This document shows, one piece after another, positions 1 through 8,636 of a stretch of 64,000 nt of DNA. Made by a program: the position numbers and the translations under genes. The notes under the pieces are model-generated. The model was not told the DNA's origin. It ran no database searches and saw nothing but the letters and a program-made list of their open reading frames with translations. The stretch lies in assembly GCA_021740845.1 (NCBI GenBank), contig JAIOYZ010000009.1:62001-126000 (forward strand), written 5' to 3'. Positions within the stretch are counted from its first letter, which is position 1, and the number at the start of each line of letters is the position of its first letter. Source of the stretch: Bacteroidia bacterium. Lineage in GTDB: Bacteria; Bacteroidota; Bacteroidia; UKL13-3.

Positions 1-1167
1 ATCCTTAATGGAACCATACATATTGGCAATGGCCAAGTGATAGAAAAAGGAGTTCTAGTTTTTGAAGGAAACAAAATTGTAGAAGTGGGAAAAGAAATGA
101 AAACACTTTACAAAAACGCCCGTGTTATTGATGCACAAGGAAAGCATATTTACCCTGGTTTAGTTTGCATGAATAATATTATGGGCCTCAATGAAATTGA
201 TGCTGTTCGCGCAACCTTAGATTTTAACGAACAAGGTAGAATCAATCCCAATGTGCGTTCTTTAGTTGCTTACAATACTGATTCTAAAATATTGCCTACT
301 TCACTAATCAATGGAATTTTATATACGCAACCGGTTCCACAAGGTGGTTTGTTGAGTGGCACTAGTTGTGTAGTGCGCACCAAAGCTTGGAATTGGGAAG
401 ATGCTGCTGTAAGTAGCAACGACGGTGTTCATTTAAATTGGCCTTTTGTTGAACCAAACCAAGATGGAAAAGAAAATCAAGGTGAAAAGGACATTCAGGA
501 ATTGGAGCAATTTTTTGCACAAGCCAAACAATATTGCTCGCAAAAATCACCTGAGTTCAATGCCAAATTAGATGCCATGAGGCATTTATTTTCGGGAGAG
601 ATAAGTTTATATATTCATGCTCAAGATGCACAAAGCATTATTCGTTCGGTGAGTTTTTTTAAGGCCAAATACCCAGAATTGAAATTAGTTTTGGTGGGAG
701 CGAGGGAATCTTATTTAATTACAGATTTCATTAAAACCAATCAAGTACCAGTGGTTTTAGGAAACCTTCATCGCTTGCCAGCTTACAATGCAGAAGATAT
801 TGACCAACCTTATAAAACGCCTTTTCAATTGCAGGCTGCTGGAATTATATTTGCTATTTCTCAGGAAGGAAGTTGGGAAACAAGGAATCTCGCTTTCTTG
901 GCTGGAACCGCTGCTGCTTATGGCATGAGCAAAGAAGAGGCTTTAATGTCTATTACATTAACTCCTGCTAAACTAATGGGAGTCGACAAACAAATAGGAA
1001 GTTTAGAAGCAGGTAAAAACGCATCTATTCTTATCTCAGAAGGCGATTTGTTAGATATGAAAACCTGTGTTTTGGTTCAAGCCTTTTTAGATGGCCAAGA
1101 ATTAGATTTGAAGAACGAACAGGTTCAATTGTATGAAAAATACAAGAAGAAATACGGCTTAAAATAA
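1..1167 (+). CDS. Amidohydrolase-family protein lacking the metal-binding motif (5' partial)
   Basis: The reading frame is open from base 1, so the gene starts upstream of the window; the GTG at 37 is internal. The visible N-terminal part (ILNGTIHIGNG, then IYPGL) is the beta-sandwich edge of amidohydrolases. The C-terminal part (LTPAKLMGVD, GSLEAGKNASI) is the typical end of imidazolonepropionase-like members. Where active relatives have HxH after PGL, this protein reads CMNN. The later metal-site His and Asp positions also look replaced (VGARES, FAISQEG). I infer a non-catalytic or regulatory paralogue. In Bacteroidota such proteins are often encoded next to an intact amidohydrolase, which would lie upstream. 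A tandem lipoprotein pair follows on the opposite strand. Confidence 0.8.
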   Translation: MLNGTIHIGNGQVIEKGVLVFEGNKIVEVGKEMKTLYKNARVIDAQGKHIYPGLVCMNNIMGLNEIDAVRATLDFNEQGRINPNVRSLVAYNTDSKILPTSLINGILYTQPVPQGGLLSGTSCVVRTKAWNWEDAAVSSNDGVHLNWPFVEPNQDGKENQGEKDIQELEQFFAQAKQYCSQKSPEFNAKLDAMRHLFSGEISLYIHAQDAQSIIRSVSFFKAKYPELKLVLVGARESYLITDFIKTNQVPVVLGNLHRLPAYNAEDIDQPYKTPFQLQAAGIIFAISQEGSWETRNLAFLAGTAAAYGMSKEEALMSITLTPAKLMGVDKQIGSLEAGKNASILISEGDLLDMKTCVLVQAFLDGQELDLKNEQVQLYEKYKKKYGLK

Positions 1168-1171
1168 ACTG

Positions 1172-1909
1172 CTAAGGATAAATTACCGTATATGTTTCTT
1201 GGTTGGTTTTGAATTCTAGCAAACCATATTCCTTATCTATTATGAAATATTGGTAGTCTTTGGTATTGTTTACATCCACCAAGTCGTTTGTGATTTTATA
1301 AGCATTTTGGTAGGTTTTCCCGTTTCTGATTAAAGTTCCAATATATGTATAACGTTCTTTAGAATGGTTGATAGTAGTTGGTTTAAAGGAAGTAGAATAA
1401 TCCATAATGGTTTTAAAAGCCACCACATTTGTATCAAAGCTTGGCCAAAGAGGCAAGCCAAATTTTACTCTTTTCGATTTCCCGTTCAAATAATCTTCAT
1501 AGAAAGATTCAACTGCTACGTCAATTTTATCATTATACCTCAGGTGAAATGAGTTTCCATATTGATCAATTATATTAGAACCTCTATAGGCAACAGAGAG
1601 AATTATACTAGTTTCGTTAAAGCTATAGTAATAAGTTCTTTGACTGTAATTATAACTCGTGCAATTGCTAGAGGAATAATCAGTATAATTGGAATAATCT
1701 AAACTTCCTGGAGAGGTAATACCTGCTGAGCTTTTATAATGAATATAGGCAGTTCCAGATGATGTTGACATCTTTCCAAGCCAAGCATCAGTTTCACTTG
1801 GTAAGGTGTAATTTTCGGTAGTGTACTTGCATGGATTTTCAATAGTATTAAAACAACCCGAAAACAGCAATATTGCTAATGGTAGTAAAATAGTGAGTGT
1901 CTTTTTCAT
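1172..1909 (-). CDS. Exported lipoprotein, copy 2 of a tandem pair
   Basis: A 245-residue protein. The N-terminus has a lipoprotein signal with a lipobox (LLFSGC, Cys about residue 19), so it is probably anchored in the outer or inner membrane facing the periplasm. The mature part is rich in Tyr, Ser, Thr and Asn. It shares long matching blocks with the neighbour at 1937-2674: IENPC.YTTENYTLP, GLPLWPSFD, RYTYIGTL, ITNDLVD and the C-terminal YTVIYP. Both proteins are exactly 245 residues, so this is a recent tandem duplication. It lies 27 bp downstream of its paralogue and is probably co-transcribed. I recognise no family and assign no function. Confidence 0.8.
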   Translation of the reverse strand: MKKTLTILLPLAILLFSGCFNTIENPCKYTTENYTLPSETDAWLGKMSTSSGTAYIHYKSSAGITSPGSLDYSNYTDYSSSNCTSYNYSQRTYYYSFNETSIILSVAYRGSNIIDQYGNSFHLRYNDKIDVAVESFYEDYLNGKSKRVKFGLPLWPSFDTNVVAFKTIMDYSTSFKPTTINHSKERYTYIGTLIRNGKTYQNAYKITNDLVDVNNTKDYQYFIIDKEYGLLEFKTNQETYTVIYP

Positions 1910-1936
1910 TAATACATTTTTGAGGCTAATAAGCTA

Positions 1937-2674
1937 CTACGGATAAATCACCGTATAAGTATCTTCATTGGTTTTATATTCAAGCAAACCATATTCTTTA
2001 TCTAAAATGAAGTATTGATAATCTTTGGGTTTATTAGAATCCACCAAATCATTGGTTATTTTATAAACATTTTCATAGGTTTTGCCATTTTTAACCAAGG
2101 TGCCAATATAGGTATAGCGGTTCTTTGATAAACTGATATCTGTTGGTTCGTCATTATAATAATATTGACCAATGGTTTTAAAAACCACCACATTAGAATC
2201 AAAACTAGGCCATAGTGGCAATCCAATTTTTACCTGTTTGGTTTTTGAATTGGTACTCTCGTATAAATTATAATTTATTCCTAAATCAATTTTATCATTG
2301 TATTTAAGTCGGAAGGTATTGCCAGAGTTATCTGTTATTTGTGCACCTCTATACCCAACAGAAAGTAAAATTGCAGCACCAACAAAGCTATAAGAATAGG
2401 TTCTTTGGCTATAATAATAGGTTTTGCAATTATCAGAATTATAATCAGAATTGTTGTAAAAATAAAGACTTCCAGAATTGATTGAACCTGCAGAATTTTT
2501 GTAGGTAATACTGGTTGTACCAGTTGTATTTGGTAATTTACCCAACCAAATATCCGTTTCGCCAGGTAAAGTATAATTTTCTGTTGTGTACTCACATGGG
2601 TTTTCAATGCTATCGAAACAGCCTGAGAACAAAAAAACCATTACTGGAATTAAAATAAATCGTATGTTTTTCAT
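1937..2674 (-). CDS. Exported lipoprotein, copy 1 of a tandem pair
   Basis: The frame is open up to 2764, but the ATG at 2674 places a clean lipoprotein signal at the N-terminus (MKNIRF..., lipobox FLFSGC) and gives 245 residues, the same length as its paralogue at 1172-1909, so I chose it. The mature protein contains the same blocks as the paralogue (TTENYTLPGETD.WLGK, GLPLWPSFDSNVV, NGKTYENVYKITNDLVD). Divergence is spread over the whole length. The 5' flank holds a copy of the dispersed ten-base motif GGTTCAAACC at 2718-2727. The function is unknown. Confidence 0.8.
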   Translation of the reverse strand: MKNIRFILIPVMVFLFSGCFDSIENPCEYTTENYTLPGETDIWLGKLPNTTGTTSITYKNSAGSINSGSLYFYNNSDYNSDNCKTYYYSQRTYSYSFVGAAILLSVGYRGAQITDNSGNTFRLKYNDKIDLGINYNLYESTNSKTKQVKIGLPLWPSFDSNVVVFKTIGQYYYNDEPTDISLSKNRYTYIGTLVKNGKTYENVYKITNDLVDSNKPKDYQYFILDKEYGLLEYKTNEDTYTVIYP

Positions 2675-2829
2675 GCTAATATTTTCAGAACGAATATAGG
2701 CAATCGCCTCAGATTTTGGTTCAAACCGAATTTTGAAAAACTTTAAATCTTCTCTTTCTGGCAACTCATCGAACTTTAGCGGGATTTCTGAGAATATTTT
2801 AGATATTTGTCATTCCCATACACCAGCGA

Positions 2830-4656
2830 ATGAACGGATTTATTAAATTACTCAGATATACCTTGCCCTTTAAAGGATTAGCCATCCTAAATGTGGTTTT
2901 CAATATTCTTTCCATTTTATTTAGCCTCTTTTCCATTGCTTTAATTTTACCTTTTCTAAAATTACTTTTTGGACAAAGTGCTTTGGTAACCGTTAAGCCA
3001 GAATTTTCTTTTTCTATAGAAGGTTTGTCCGGCTCTTTTAATTATTACCTTTCTAACCTTATTGTTACCGAAGGACATGAAGCAGCCCTAATTTTTATTT
3101 GCTTTGTTTTGGTAATAACCATTTTGTTGAAAAATGTGTTTCGCTACCTTGCCTTATTTGTAATGGTTTCTCTGAGAAATAATATTGTTAGCGATTTGCG
3201 CTCTTCCCTTTACCGCCACATTTTGGTTTTGCCTTTATCTTATTTCAGTGAAGAGAAAAAAGGCGATTTAATTAGTCGCATGAGTAGCGATATTTTACAA
3301 ATTGAGGTGGCAATTATGAGTTCGCTAGAAGCCTTATTTAAAGAACCTTTAACCATTGTAATTTATCTGGTATCCTTAATTTGGATTAGTCCAGTTTTGA
3401 CCCTAATAGTTTTTGTTACCTTGCCTTTGGTAGGAATATTAATTGGAAGAATAGGAAAATTATTGAAGAATTATTCCAAGCGTGGGCAGGCAAAATTTGG
3501 CGATTTAATTTCTCTTTACGAAGAAACTTTAATGGGAGTTCGAATCATCAAAGCCTATAATTCACAAGAATTTTTTATGCGTAGGTTCAAAACGGAAAAC
3601 GATTTGTATACCCGCATAAATATTGCCAGCAACCGCACTGGTGATAGCTCTTCACCAATTTCTGAGACCTTAAGTGTGGTGGTTTTGGCCTTTATTTTAT
3701 GGGTTGGCGGAAATATGGTTTTGTCTAATAACGATGCTCTTAATGCCGAATCTTTTATTGCTTTTATTGCCATTTTCTCGCAGCTTTTGCCTCCTGCAAA
3801 ATCTTTTTCTACTGCCTATAGCAATATGCAAAAAGGAATGGCTTCTTTGGATAGAGTTAATGAAGTAATTCAAAGCGAAGAGGTAATAACTCAAGCGCCA
3901 GATGCCTTGCCAATTGAGGGCCTAAACAGCAGCATTGAGTTTAAAAATGTAAGCTTTAAGTATGCCGATGAGTATGTTTTAAGAAACATCAATCTAAAAA
4001 TAGAAAAAGGAAAAACCGTTGCTTTGGTGGGTCCGTCGGGTAGTGGAAAATCTACCTTAACAGATTTAATTCCGCGTTTTTACGACCCAGTTGAAGGAGA
4101 AGTTTTAATTGATGGCGTAAATATTAAAAAATTAGAAATCCTGAAACTACGTGCATTAATGGCAGTTGTTGCCCAAGAATCTATTTTATTTAATGATACC
4201 ATTTACAACAATATTGCTTTTGGCAAAACACAAATTGCTGCCGGACAAGTTGAGCATGCTGCGCAAGTTGCCAATGCGCAAGAGTTTATTGTTACCACAG
4301 AAAAAGGGTATCAAACCAATATTGGAGATAGAGGGAATAAATTAAGTGGTGGTCAGCGCCAACGTTTAAGCATTGCTCGTGCCATACATACCAATCCAGA
4401 TATTTTGATTTTAGATGAAGCTACTTCTGCCTTAGATACTGCTAGTGAGCGTTTGGTTCAAGAAGCTTTAAACAATATCATGGAAAACCGCACTACCATT
4501 GTTATAGCGCACCGTTTAAGTACCATTCACAAAGCAGATTTAATAGTGGTTTTAGATAAAGGTAAGATTGTGCAAACGGGCAATCACCAAGAATTAATTA
4601 ACCAAACTGGCTTGTACAAACAGCTTCATGATATGCAACAAATTTTAGAGGGTTAA
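2830..4656 (+). CDS. ABC exporter, fused permease and ATPase (MsbA/lipid A exporter-like)
   Basis: A 608-residue half-transporter expected to work as a homodimer in the inner membrane. Residues about 15-320 hold the six-helix transmembrane domain. The ATPase domain follows with Walker A GPSGSGKST at about 401-409, signature LSGGQRQR at about 505-512, Walker B ILILDEATSALD at about 525-537 and the H-loop IVIAHRLST shortly after. The order and length match MsbA-type lipid or peptide exporters, but the substrate cannot be read from sequence. The gene diverges from the lipoprotein pair; the next gene starts 93 bp downstream on the same strand. Confidence 0.9.
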   Translation: MNGFIKLLRYTLPFKGLAILNVVFNILSILFSLFSIALILPFLKLLFGQSALVTVKPEFSFSIEGLSGSFNYYLSNLIVTEGHEAALIFICFVLVITILLKNVFRYLALFVMVSLRNNIVSDLRSSLYRHILVLPLSYFSEEKKGDLISRMSSDILQIEVAIMSSLEALFKEPLTIVIYLVSLIWISPVLTLIVFVTLPLVGILIGRIGKLLKNYSKRGQAKFGDLISLYEETLMGVRIIKAYNSQEFFMRRFKTENDLYTRINIASNRTGDSSSPISETLSVVVLAFILWVGGNMVLSNNDALNAESFIAFIAIFSQLLPPAKSFSTAYSNMQKGMASLDRVNEVIQSEEVITQAPDALPIEGLNSSIEFKNVSFKYADEYVLRNINLKIEKGKTVALVGPSGSGKSTLTDLIPRFYDPVEGEVLIDGVNIKKLEILKLRALMAVVAQESILFNDTIYNNIAFGKTQIAAGQVEHAAQVANAQEFIVTTEKGYQTNIGDRGNKLSGGQRQRLSIARAIHTNPDILILDEATSALDTASERLVQEALNNIMENRTTIVIAHRLSTIHKADLIVVLDKGKIVQTGNHQELINQTGLYKQLHDMQQILEG

Positions 4657-4748
4657 TTATCTAACTCGTTTCAAATTTTCCAATAGTCATAAATAGGTTA
4701 GGGTTCTGTTTGAACCAAATAAAAGAAAATAATAGAACTAATAAGCAA

Positions 4749-5807
4749 ATGAAAAAAGAAGATAAAATTGCACAATTTAATCCCAATGATATTGCGGATG
4801 CGGAGGGAAATTTATATGGTTTACCGTTTACACCTGCCGATGCAGAATTAGTAATTATTCCTGTGCCTTGGGAAGTAACAGTTTCGTATAGTGCAGGAAC
4901 AGCTGCTGGTCCGGAAGCCGTTTTGGAAGCTTCTTACCAAGTAGATTTATACGACCCAAATGTGGCCGATGCTTGGAAAATGGGTTTGGCGATGTTGCCC
5001 GTTGATAAGAAAGTAAAGGCTACTAGCAAACGTCTTCGTAAAAAAGCAGAGCAATACATTGATTTATATTCTTTGGGCAAAACTGCCGAAAAGAATAAAA
5101 CCATGAAGACCATTCAACAAGAAGTTAATGCGGCTTGTAAGGAGATGAATGCCTGGGTTAAGAAAGAAGCTGATAAGCAATTACGCAAAAACAAAGTTGT
5201 AGCCTTATTGGGTGGCGATCACAGCACACCACTTGGTTTAATGCAAGCCTTGGCTCAAACCTACCCAAGCTTTGGTATTTTGCAAATAGATGCTCATGCA
5301 GATTTGCGTGATGCTTATGAAGGTTTTGAATTCTCTCATGCTTCTATTATGTTTAATGCGCTTAAAATTCCTCAGGTTAGTAGTTTAACTCAAGTTGGTA
5401 TTAGAGATTATTGCGAAGACGAGAAGAACTTAATTGATGCAGATGCTCGCATTCATACCTTTTTTGATGCCGATTTAAAAGCGCAACAGTTCGAAGGAAA
5501 ATCATGGAAAAAACTCTGCGATGAAATCATTGCTACTTTGCCAAATCAAGTTTACCTAAGTTTTGATATTGATGGCTTGGATCCAAAATTATGTCCGAAT
5601 ACGGGCACGCCAGTACCGGGGGGATTTGAATTTGAGCAAGTTGTTTATTTGGTTCAACAATTGGTAAAGGCCAAGAAACAAATCATTGGTTTTGATATCA
5701 ACGAAGTGTCTCCTGGCCAAGACGAATGGGATGCGAATGTGGGCGCGAGATTGCTTTACAAAATGAGCAATTTGTGTTTGCTTTCCAACGGAAAAAACAA
5801 AGCCTAA
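4749..5807 (+). CDS. Ureohydrolase (arginase/agmatinase/formimidoylglutamase family)
   Basis: A binuclear-manganese hydrolase that splits a guanidino or formimino group from its substrate. Metal-binding signatures are all present: GGDHSTPLG, then DAHADLRDAY with FSHAS, then SFDIDGLDP with GTPVPGG. Between the N-terminal sheet and GGDHS there is a charged helical insertion of about 60 residues (KATSKRLRKKAEQY onward), which I have seen in Bacteroidota members annotated as agmatinase family. The frame also opens with a TTG at 4710, but the ATG at 4749 is preferred because the family begins shortly after it. The substrate is uncertain; arginine released from cyanophycin (genes at 26-35 kb) is a plausible but untested source. 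The 3' end overlaps the convergent receptor gene by 4 bp. Confidence 0.85.
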   Translation: MKKEDKIAQFNPNDIADAEGNLYGLPFTPADAELVIIPVPWEVTVSYSAGTAAGPEAVLEASYQVDLYDPNVADAWKMGLAMLPVDKKVKATSKRLRKKAEQYIDLYSLGKTAEKNKTMKTIQQEVNAACKEMNAWVKKEADKQLRKNKVVALLGGDHSTPLGLMQALAQTYPSFGILQIDAHADLRDAYEGFEFSHASIMFNALKIPQVSSLTQVGIRDYCEDEKNLIDADARIHTFFDADLKAQQFEGKSWKKLCDEIIATLPNQVYLSFDIDGLDPKLCPNTGTPVPGGFEFEQVVYLVQQLVKAKKQIIGFDINEVSPGQDEWDANVGARLLYKMSNLCLLSNGKNKA

Positions 5808-8188
5808 AATTCTATTCTATAACTTAATATTGGTATCAATGGTGCTTGATACCAATATTTAATAGCACCCGTATTGCTGTCGAAATATTGCCCGCCAACA
5901 TTCTTGCGGTTGCTTACATTTTGTATGTCTAAGGCAAGTGTGGTGGTTACTTTGTTATAGTTTCTTTTTACACTAATTCTAATATCGCTTCTAAAATAAT
6001 CGGGGTTTTTGAGCGTATAGGTTTTGCTAAAATCTTCCACCATTTCGCCTTTTTGTTGCGAAGCTGCTAAATCAATTGGTGTATTTCGCCAGCCTCCCAC
6101 ATAAAGGGTTTTTAGGTTCAAACCGATAACTCTATTTTTACTTTTACCTTTCCAATCCCACTCCTTGCCCAAGGTTAAAGTAAGTGCATGGTTGGTATTA
6201 AAGCGTGTGTTATACCATTCTTTATTAGGCGCCAAATACTGCGATTGATAAAAAGAACCCGACAACAAATAGTAAAAGTTATTGTGTAAAAAACGTTCTA
6301 CGGTTAACTCCAAACCATAATTTTTACCCAAACCTTTGTTCTCCAATTTTTCTGTTGGGTAACCATCCACATCGTTTAAAATAGAATAGGTACTTGTTGG
6401 GTCAGTGCTAATTGGTATTTGAAACAAATGCTGGTAATACAGCTCTGTTTTGATATGTGTATGTGAGTTGATTGAATGATCGAAACCCAAAACAAAATGC
6501 TGTGCTTTGCTTAAGCCAATTTGTTGGTTAATGAGATTATCCATTTGGTCCTTTGCAAAATACACTCCCATAGGTTGAATCTGGCTATGAATTCCGTAGC
6601 CAAAAGTAAATTGATTTTTTTGGTTGGCTTCGTATTTTAAGGCAAGTCTTGGTTCAAACGAACGACTGTTGTTTAAGAGTAGTTCTTGGTAGTGAAAACC
6701 TATATTAGAACTCAATTTTTCGCTAAAAGCATGGTTCCATTGAAAGTAAGATTGAGCACTATAAGTATTGCCTTTATTATTTATTTGGGTAATCCATTTC
6801 TGACTACTATCTGCTAACTGCGCTTGGTTCAAATTGAAACCAAAACGGTTCATGGTAAAGCCTGTGCGAATGGTATTTCTTGCATTTACTTTTTGAGTGT
6901 AAACAGATGTAAGTGTAATTCTTTTTTGATTGAAATCTTGTGCATAGGTTCTTTTTAAACTCGAGTAATCTTCTTCCAATTTTTCTTCTTCGTAACCATT
7001 TTGAGTGCCAGAAAATACCAAGCTCGTTTTTAAGTAAGAATGGTTTTTAAACTTAAACATGTGGTTAAATCCTGCCGCTCCAGTATTGGCAAAGAAATGA
7101 GATTTGTATTGGTAATAGGCATCTTCTTGCCATTTCAAACTATCTTTTAGGGGTTTAGTATCTTGGTAACTTAAGCCGCCAAAACCAAATGCTCCAAAGG
7201 TTCCAAACTTGCCAGCAGGCAAATAGAAATTGTATGCTAAATCTTGGAAATTAGTTACCGCATCGCCAAGTGGAACGCCCAACTGACCCAATACGCTCAA
7301 GGTAGAGTAGCGATAATTAATTAAGTAAGAACCTTCGTAACCTTTTTTAAGCGGACCTTCAACGGCGGCATCTAAACCTAAGAAGCCAGCTTGAAAAGTA
7401 TATTCTCTTTTTTGGTTGTTTCCTTTTCTTAGTTTTAAATCAAAAACACCAGAAAGTGCGTTGCCATATTCCGATGCAAAAGCGCCTGTTGAGAAATCGG
7501 AATTGCTAAGTAATTGAGAACTTAGAATAGAAATTCCACCGCCTGATGTTCCCACATTAGAGAAGTGATTTGGGTTTGGAATATCAACGCCTTCCATGCG
7601 CCATAACAATCCGTTTGGAGAGTTGCCACGAATAGAAATATGGTTGTTTCCATCGCCTGCTTGCACCACGCCAGCAAAGGAAGTTGCCATGCGCGCTGGG
7701 TCGTTAACAGCGGCAGCAAACTTTTGCGTTTCTTCAACAGAGAAGGTTCTTGTACTTACAGTGGACATGCTATTAAGTGGTTTGTTTTTTTCTTTGGCTC
7801 CCTTAACAACCACCTCATTTATTTTATTTATTTCTTCTTCCAAAGTGATGGTAAGCACCAATTCTTTTCCGGCATTAAGAGTTAAATTTGGCAATACCAA
7901 TTCTTTGTAACCTAAGTAGGTAATGCGCAAACCCACTTTACCAACTGAAATATTTTGGATAAGAAATTTACCATCGGCATCAGCGCTGCAACCTGTATTG
8001 CTATTAATAACACGAATAACGGCGCCACTCAAAGGTGCTTGAGAAACTTTGTCTTGAACCAAACCCCGTATATTTTGAGTTGAATTTTGAGCAGTAACTA
8101 AATTGAAAATAGAAGCTAAAAGTGAAAGCAGTAATAATAAAAATACGGCACCAAATCCTGTGCGTTTGTCAAATGTTGAAGAAGTCAT
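5804..8188 (-). CDS. TonB-dependent outer-membrane receptor with carboxypeptidase-like regulatory domain
   Basis: An outer-membrane active transporter. A hydrophobic signal sequence (FLLLLLSLLASI, ending VTAQ) is followed by a CarboxypepD_reg-like domain (IRGLVQDKVSQAPLSGAVIRV, about residues 38-120), a plug domain (SIRGNSPNGLLWRMEGVDIPNP) and a beta-barrel that ends ILSYRIEF with a terminal Phe, the usual barrel signal. The ATG at 8188 is preferred over 8218 because it shortens the pre-signal segment. No SusD partner is adjacent, which argues for a siderophore, cofactor or peptide substrate rather than a Sus-type glycan system. It is not adjacent to the sigma/FecR genes upstream; a 448-bp repeat-bearing gap separates them. 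Confidence 0.9.
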   Translation of the reverse strand: MTSSTFDKRTGFGAVFLLLLLSLLASIFNLVTAQNSTQNIRGLVQDKVSQAPLSGAVIRVINSNTGCSADADGKFLIQNISVGKVGLRITYLGYKELVLPNLTLNAGKELVLTITLEEEINKINEVVVKGAKEKNKPLNSMSTVSTRTFSVEETQKFAAAVNDPARMATSFAGVVQAGDGNNHISIRGNSPNGLLWRMEGVDIPNPNHFSNVGTSGGGISILSSQLLSNSDFSTGAFASEYGNALSGVFDLKLRKGNNQKREYTFQAGFLGLDAAVEGPLKKGYEGSYLINYRYSTLSVLGQLGVPLGDAVTNFQDLAYNFYLPAGKFGTFGAFGFGGLSYQDTKPLKDSLKWQEDAYYQYKSHFFANTGAAGFNHMFKFKNHSYLKTSLVFSGTQNGYEEEKLEEDYSSLKRTYAQDFNQKRITLTSVYTQKVNARNTIRTGFTMNRFGFNLNQAQLADSSQKWITQINNKGNTYSAQSYFQWNHAFSEKLSSNIGFHYQELLLNNSRSFEPRLALKYEANQKNQFTFGYGIHSQIQPMGVYFAKDQMDNLINQQIGLSKAQHFVLGFDHSINSHTHIKTELYYQHLFQIPISTDPTSTYSILNDVDGYPTEKLENKGLGKNYGLELTVERFLHNNFYYLLSGSFYQSQYLAPNKEWYNTRFNTNHALTLTLGKEWDWKGKSKNRVIGLNLKTLYVGGWRNTPIDLAASQQKGEMVEDFSKTYTLKNPDYFRSDIRISVKRNYNKVTTTLALDIQNVSNRKNVGGQYFDSNTGAIKYWYQAPLIPILSYRIEF

Positions 8189-8218
8189 TGTTATAGGTTT
8201 TCTCAATAGACAACCCAA

Positions 8219-8424
8219 AAAGCAATTACCCCTATTGCACTATTTTATTTTTTTCGGTTTGAACCGAGAGAGGACATTGGGAGAGGTCTTTAAGAGGTCT
8301 TTGGGTTTTTGTCTTTGGTCTTTAGTTGTCATCCTCAATGGCCATTAGCCATTAGCTCTTAGCCCTTGGCATTTAGCCTATATTAAAGGCAAATTGCTAC
8401 TATTCTATTTTGTTTGCCTTTTTT
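8219..8424. repeat. Intergenic region with short degenerate repeats
   Basis: This is the first half of the roughly 450-bp gap between the receptor and the STN-domain gene. It contains the motif GGTTTGAACC at 8256-8265. It also has a run of short direct repeats built on GAGGTCTTT and TTTGGTCTTTAG (about 8280-8330). A further run built on GCCATTAG, TTAGC and GGCATTTAGCC lies at about 8338-8382. Similar GCTAG/GCCAG-type words recur at 8600-8620, 22270-22500 and 23250-23330. I see no gene. Confidence 0.5.
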
Positions 8425-8525
8425 AACACAACGGACACAAAGAAAACACAAAGATTACAATGTGAAAGGAACACAAAATAAAACTTTGCGCTCTTTGTGA
8501 AACCCTTTGTGTTCTCTGTGTTTAA
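8425..8525. repeat. Imperfect long inverted repeat (ACACAAAG type)
   Basis: The left arm, about 8425-8453, reads AACACAACGGACACAAAG and then AAAACACAAAG. The right arm, about 8480-8525, read on the other strand gives AAACACAGAGAACACAAAG and then TTTCACAAAGAGCGCAAAG. The arms match imperfectly over about 30-40 bases around a short central spacer. It lies in a non-coding gap and could fold into a long hairpin. I infer a dispersed intergenic repeat rather than a terminator because no T-run follows the arms. Confidence 0.45.
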
Positions 8526-8636
8526 CTGTATTTTTCATTGAATTTCTAAACTTCAAATTAGAGCAGAATTTATTCACTCATAGCAAAATTTTCTAAACAG
8601 CTAGATGCCAGCAGCCAGTTGCCAAAACTCAGCACC

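Noticed and set aside
1937-2764. Longer start for the second lipoprotein
   Set aside because: The extra 30 residues precede a complete lipoprotein signal, and the shorter form matches the paralogue length.
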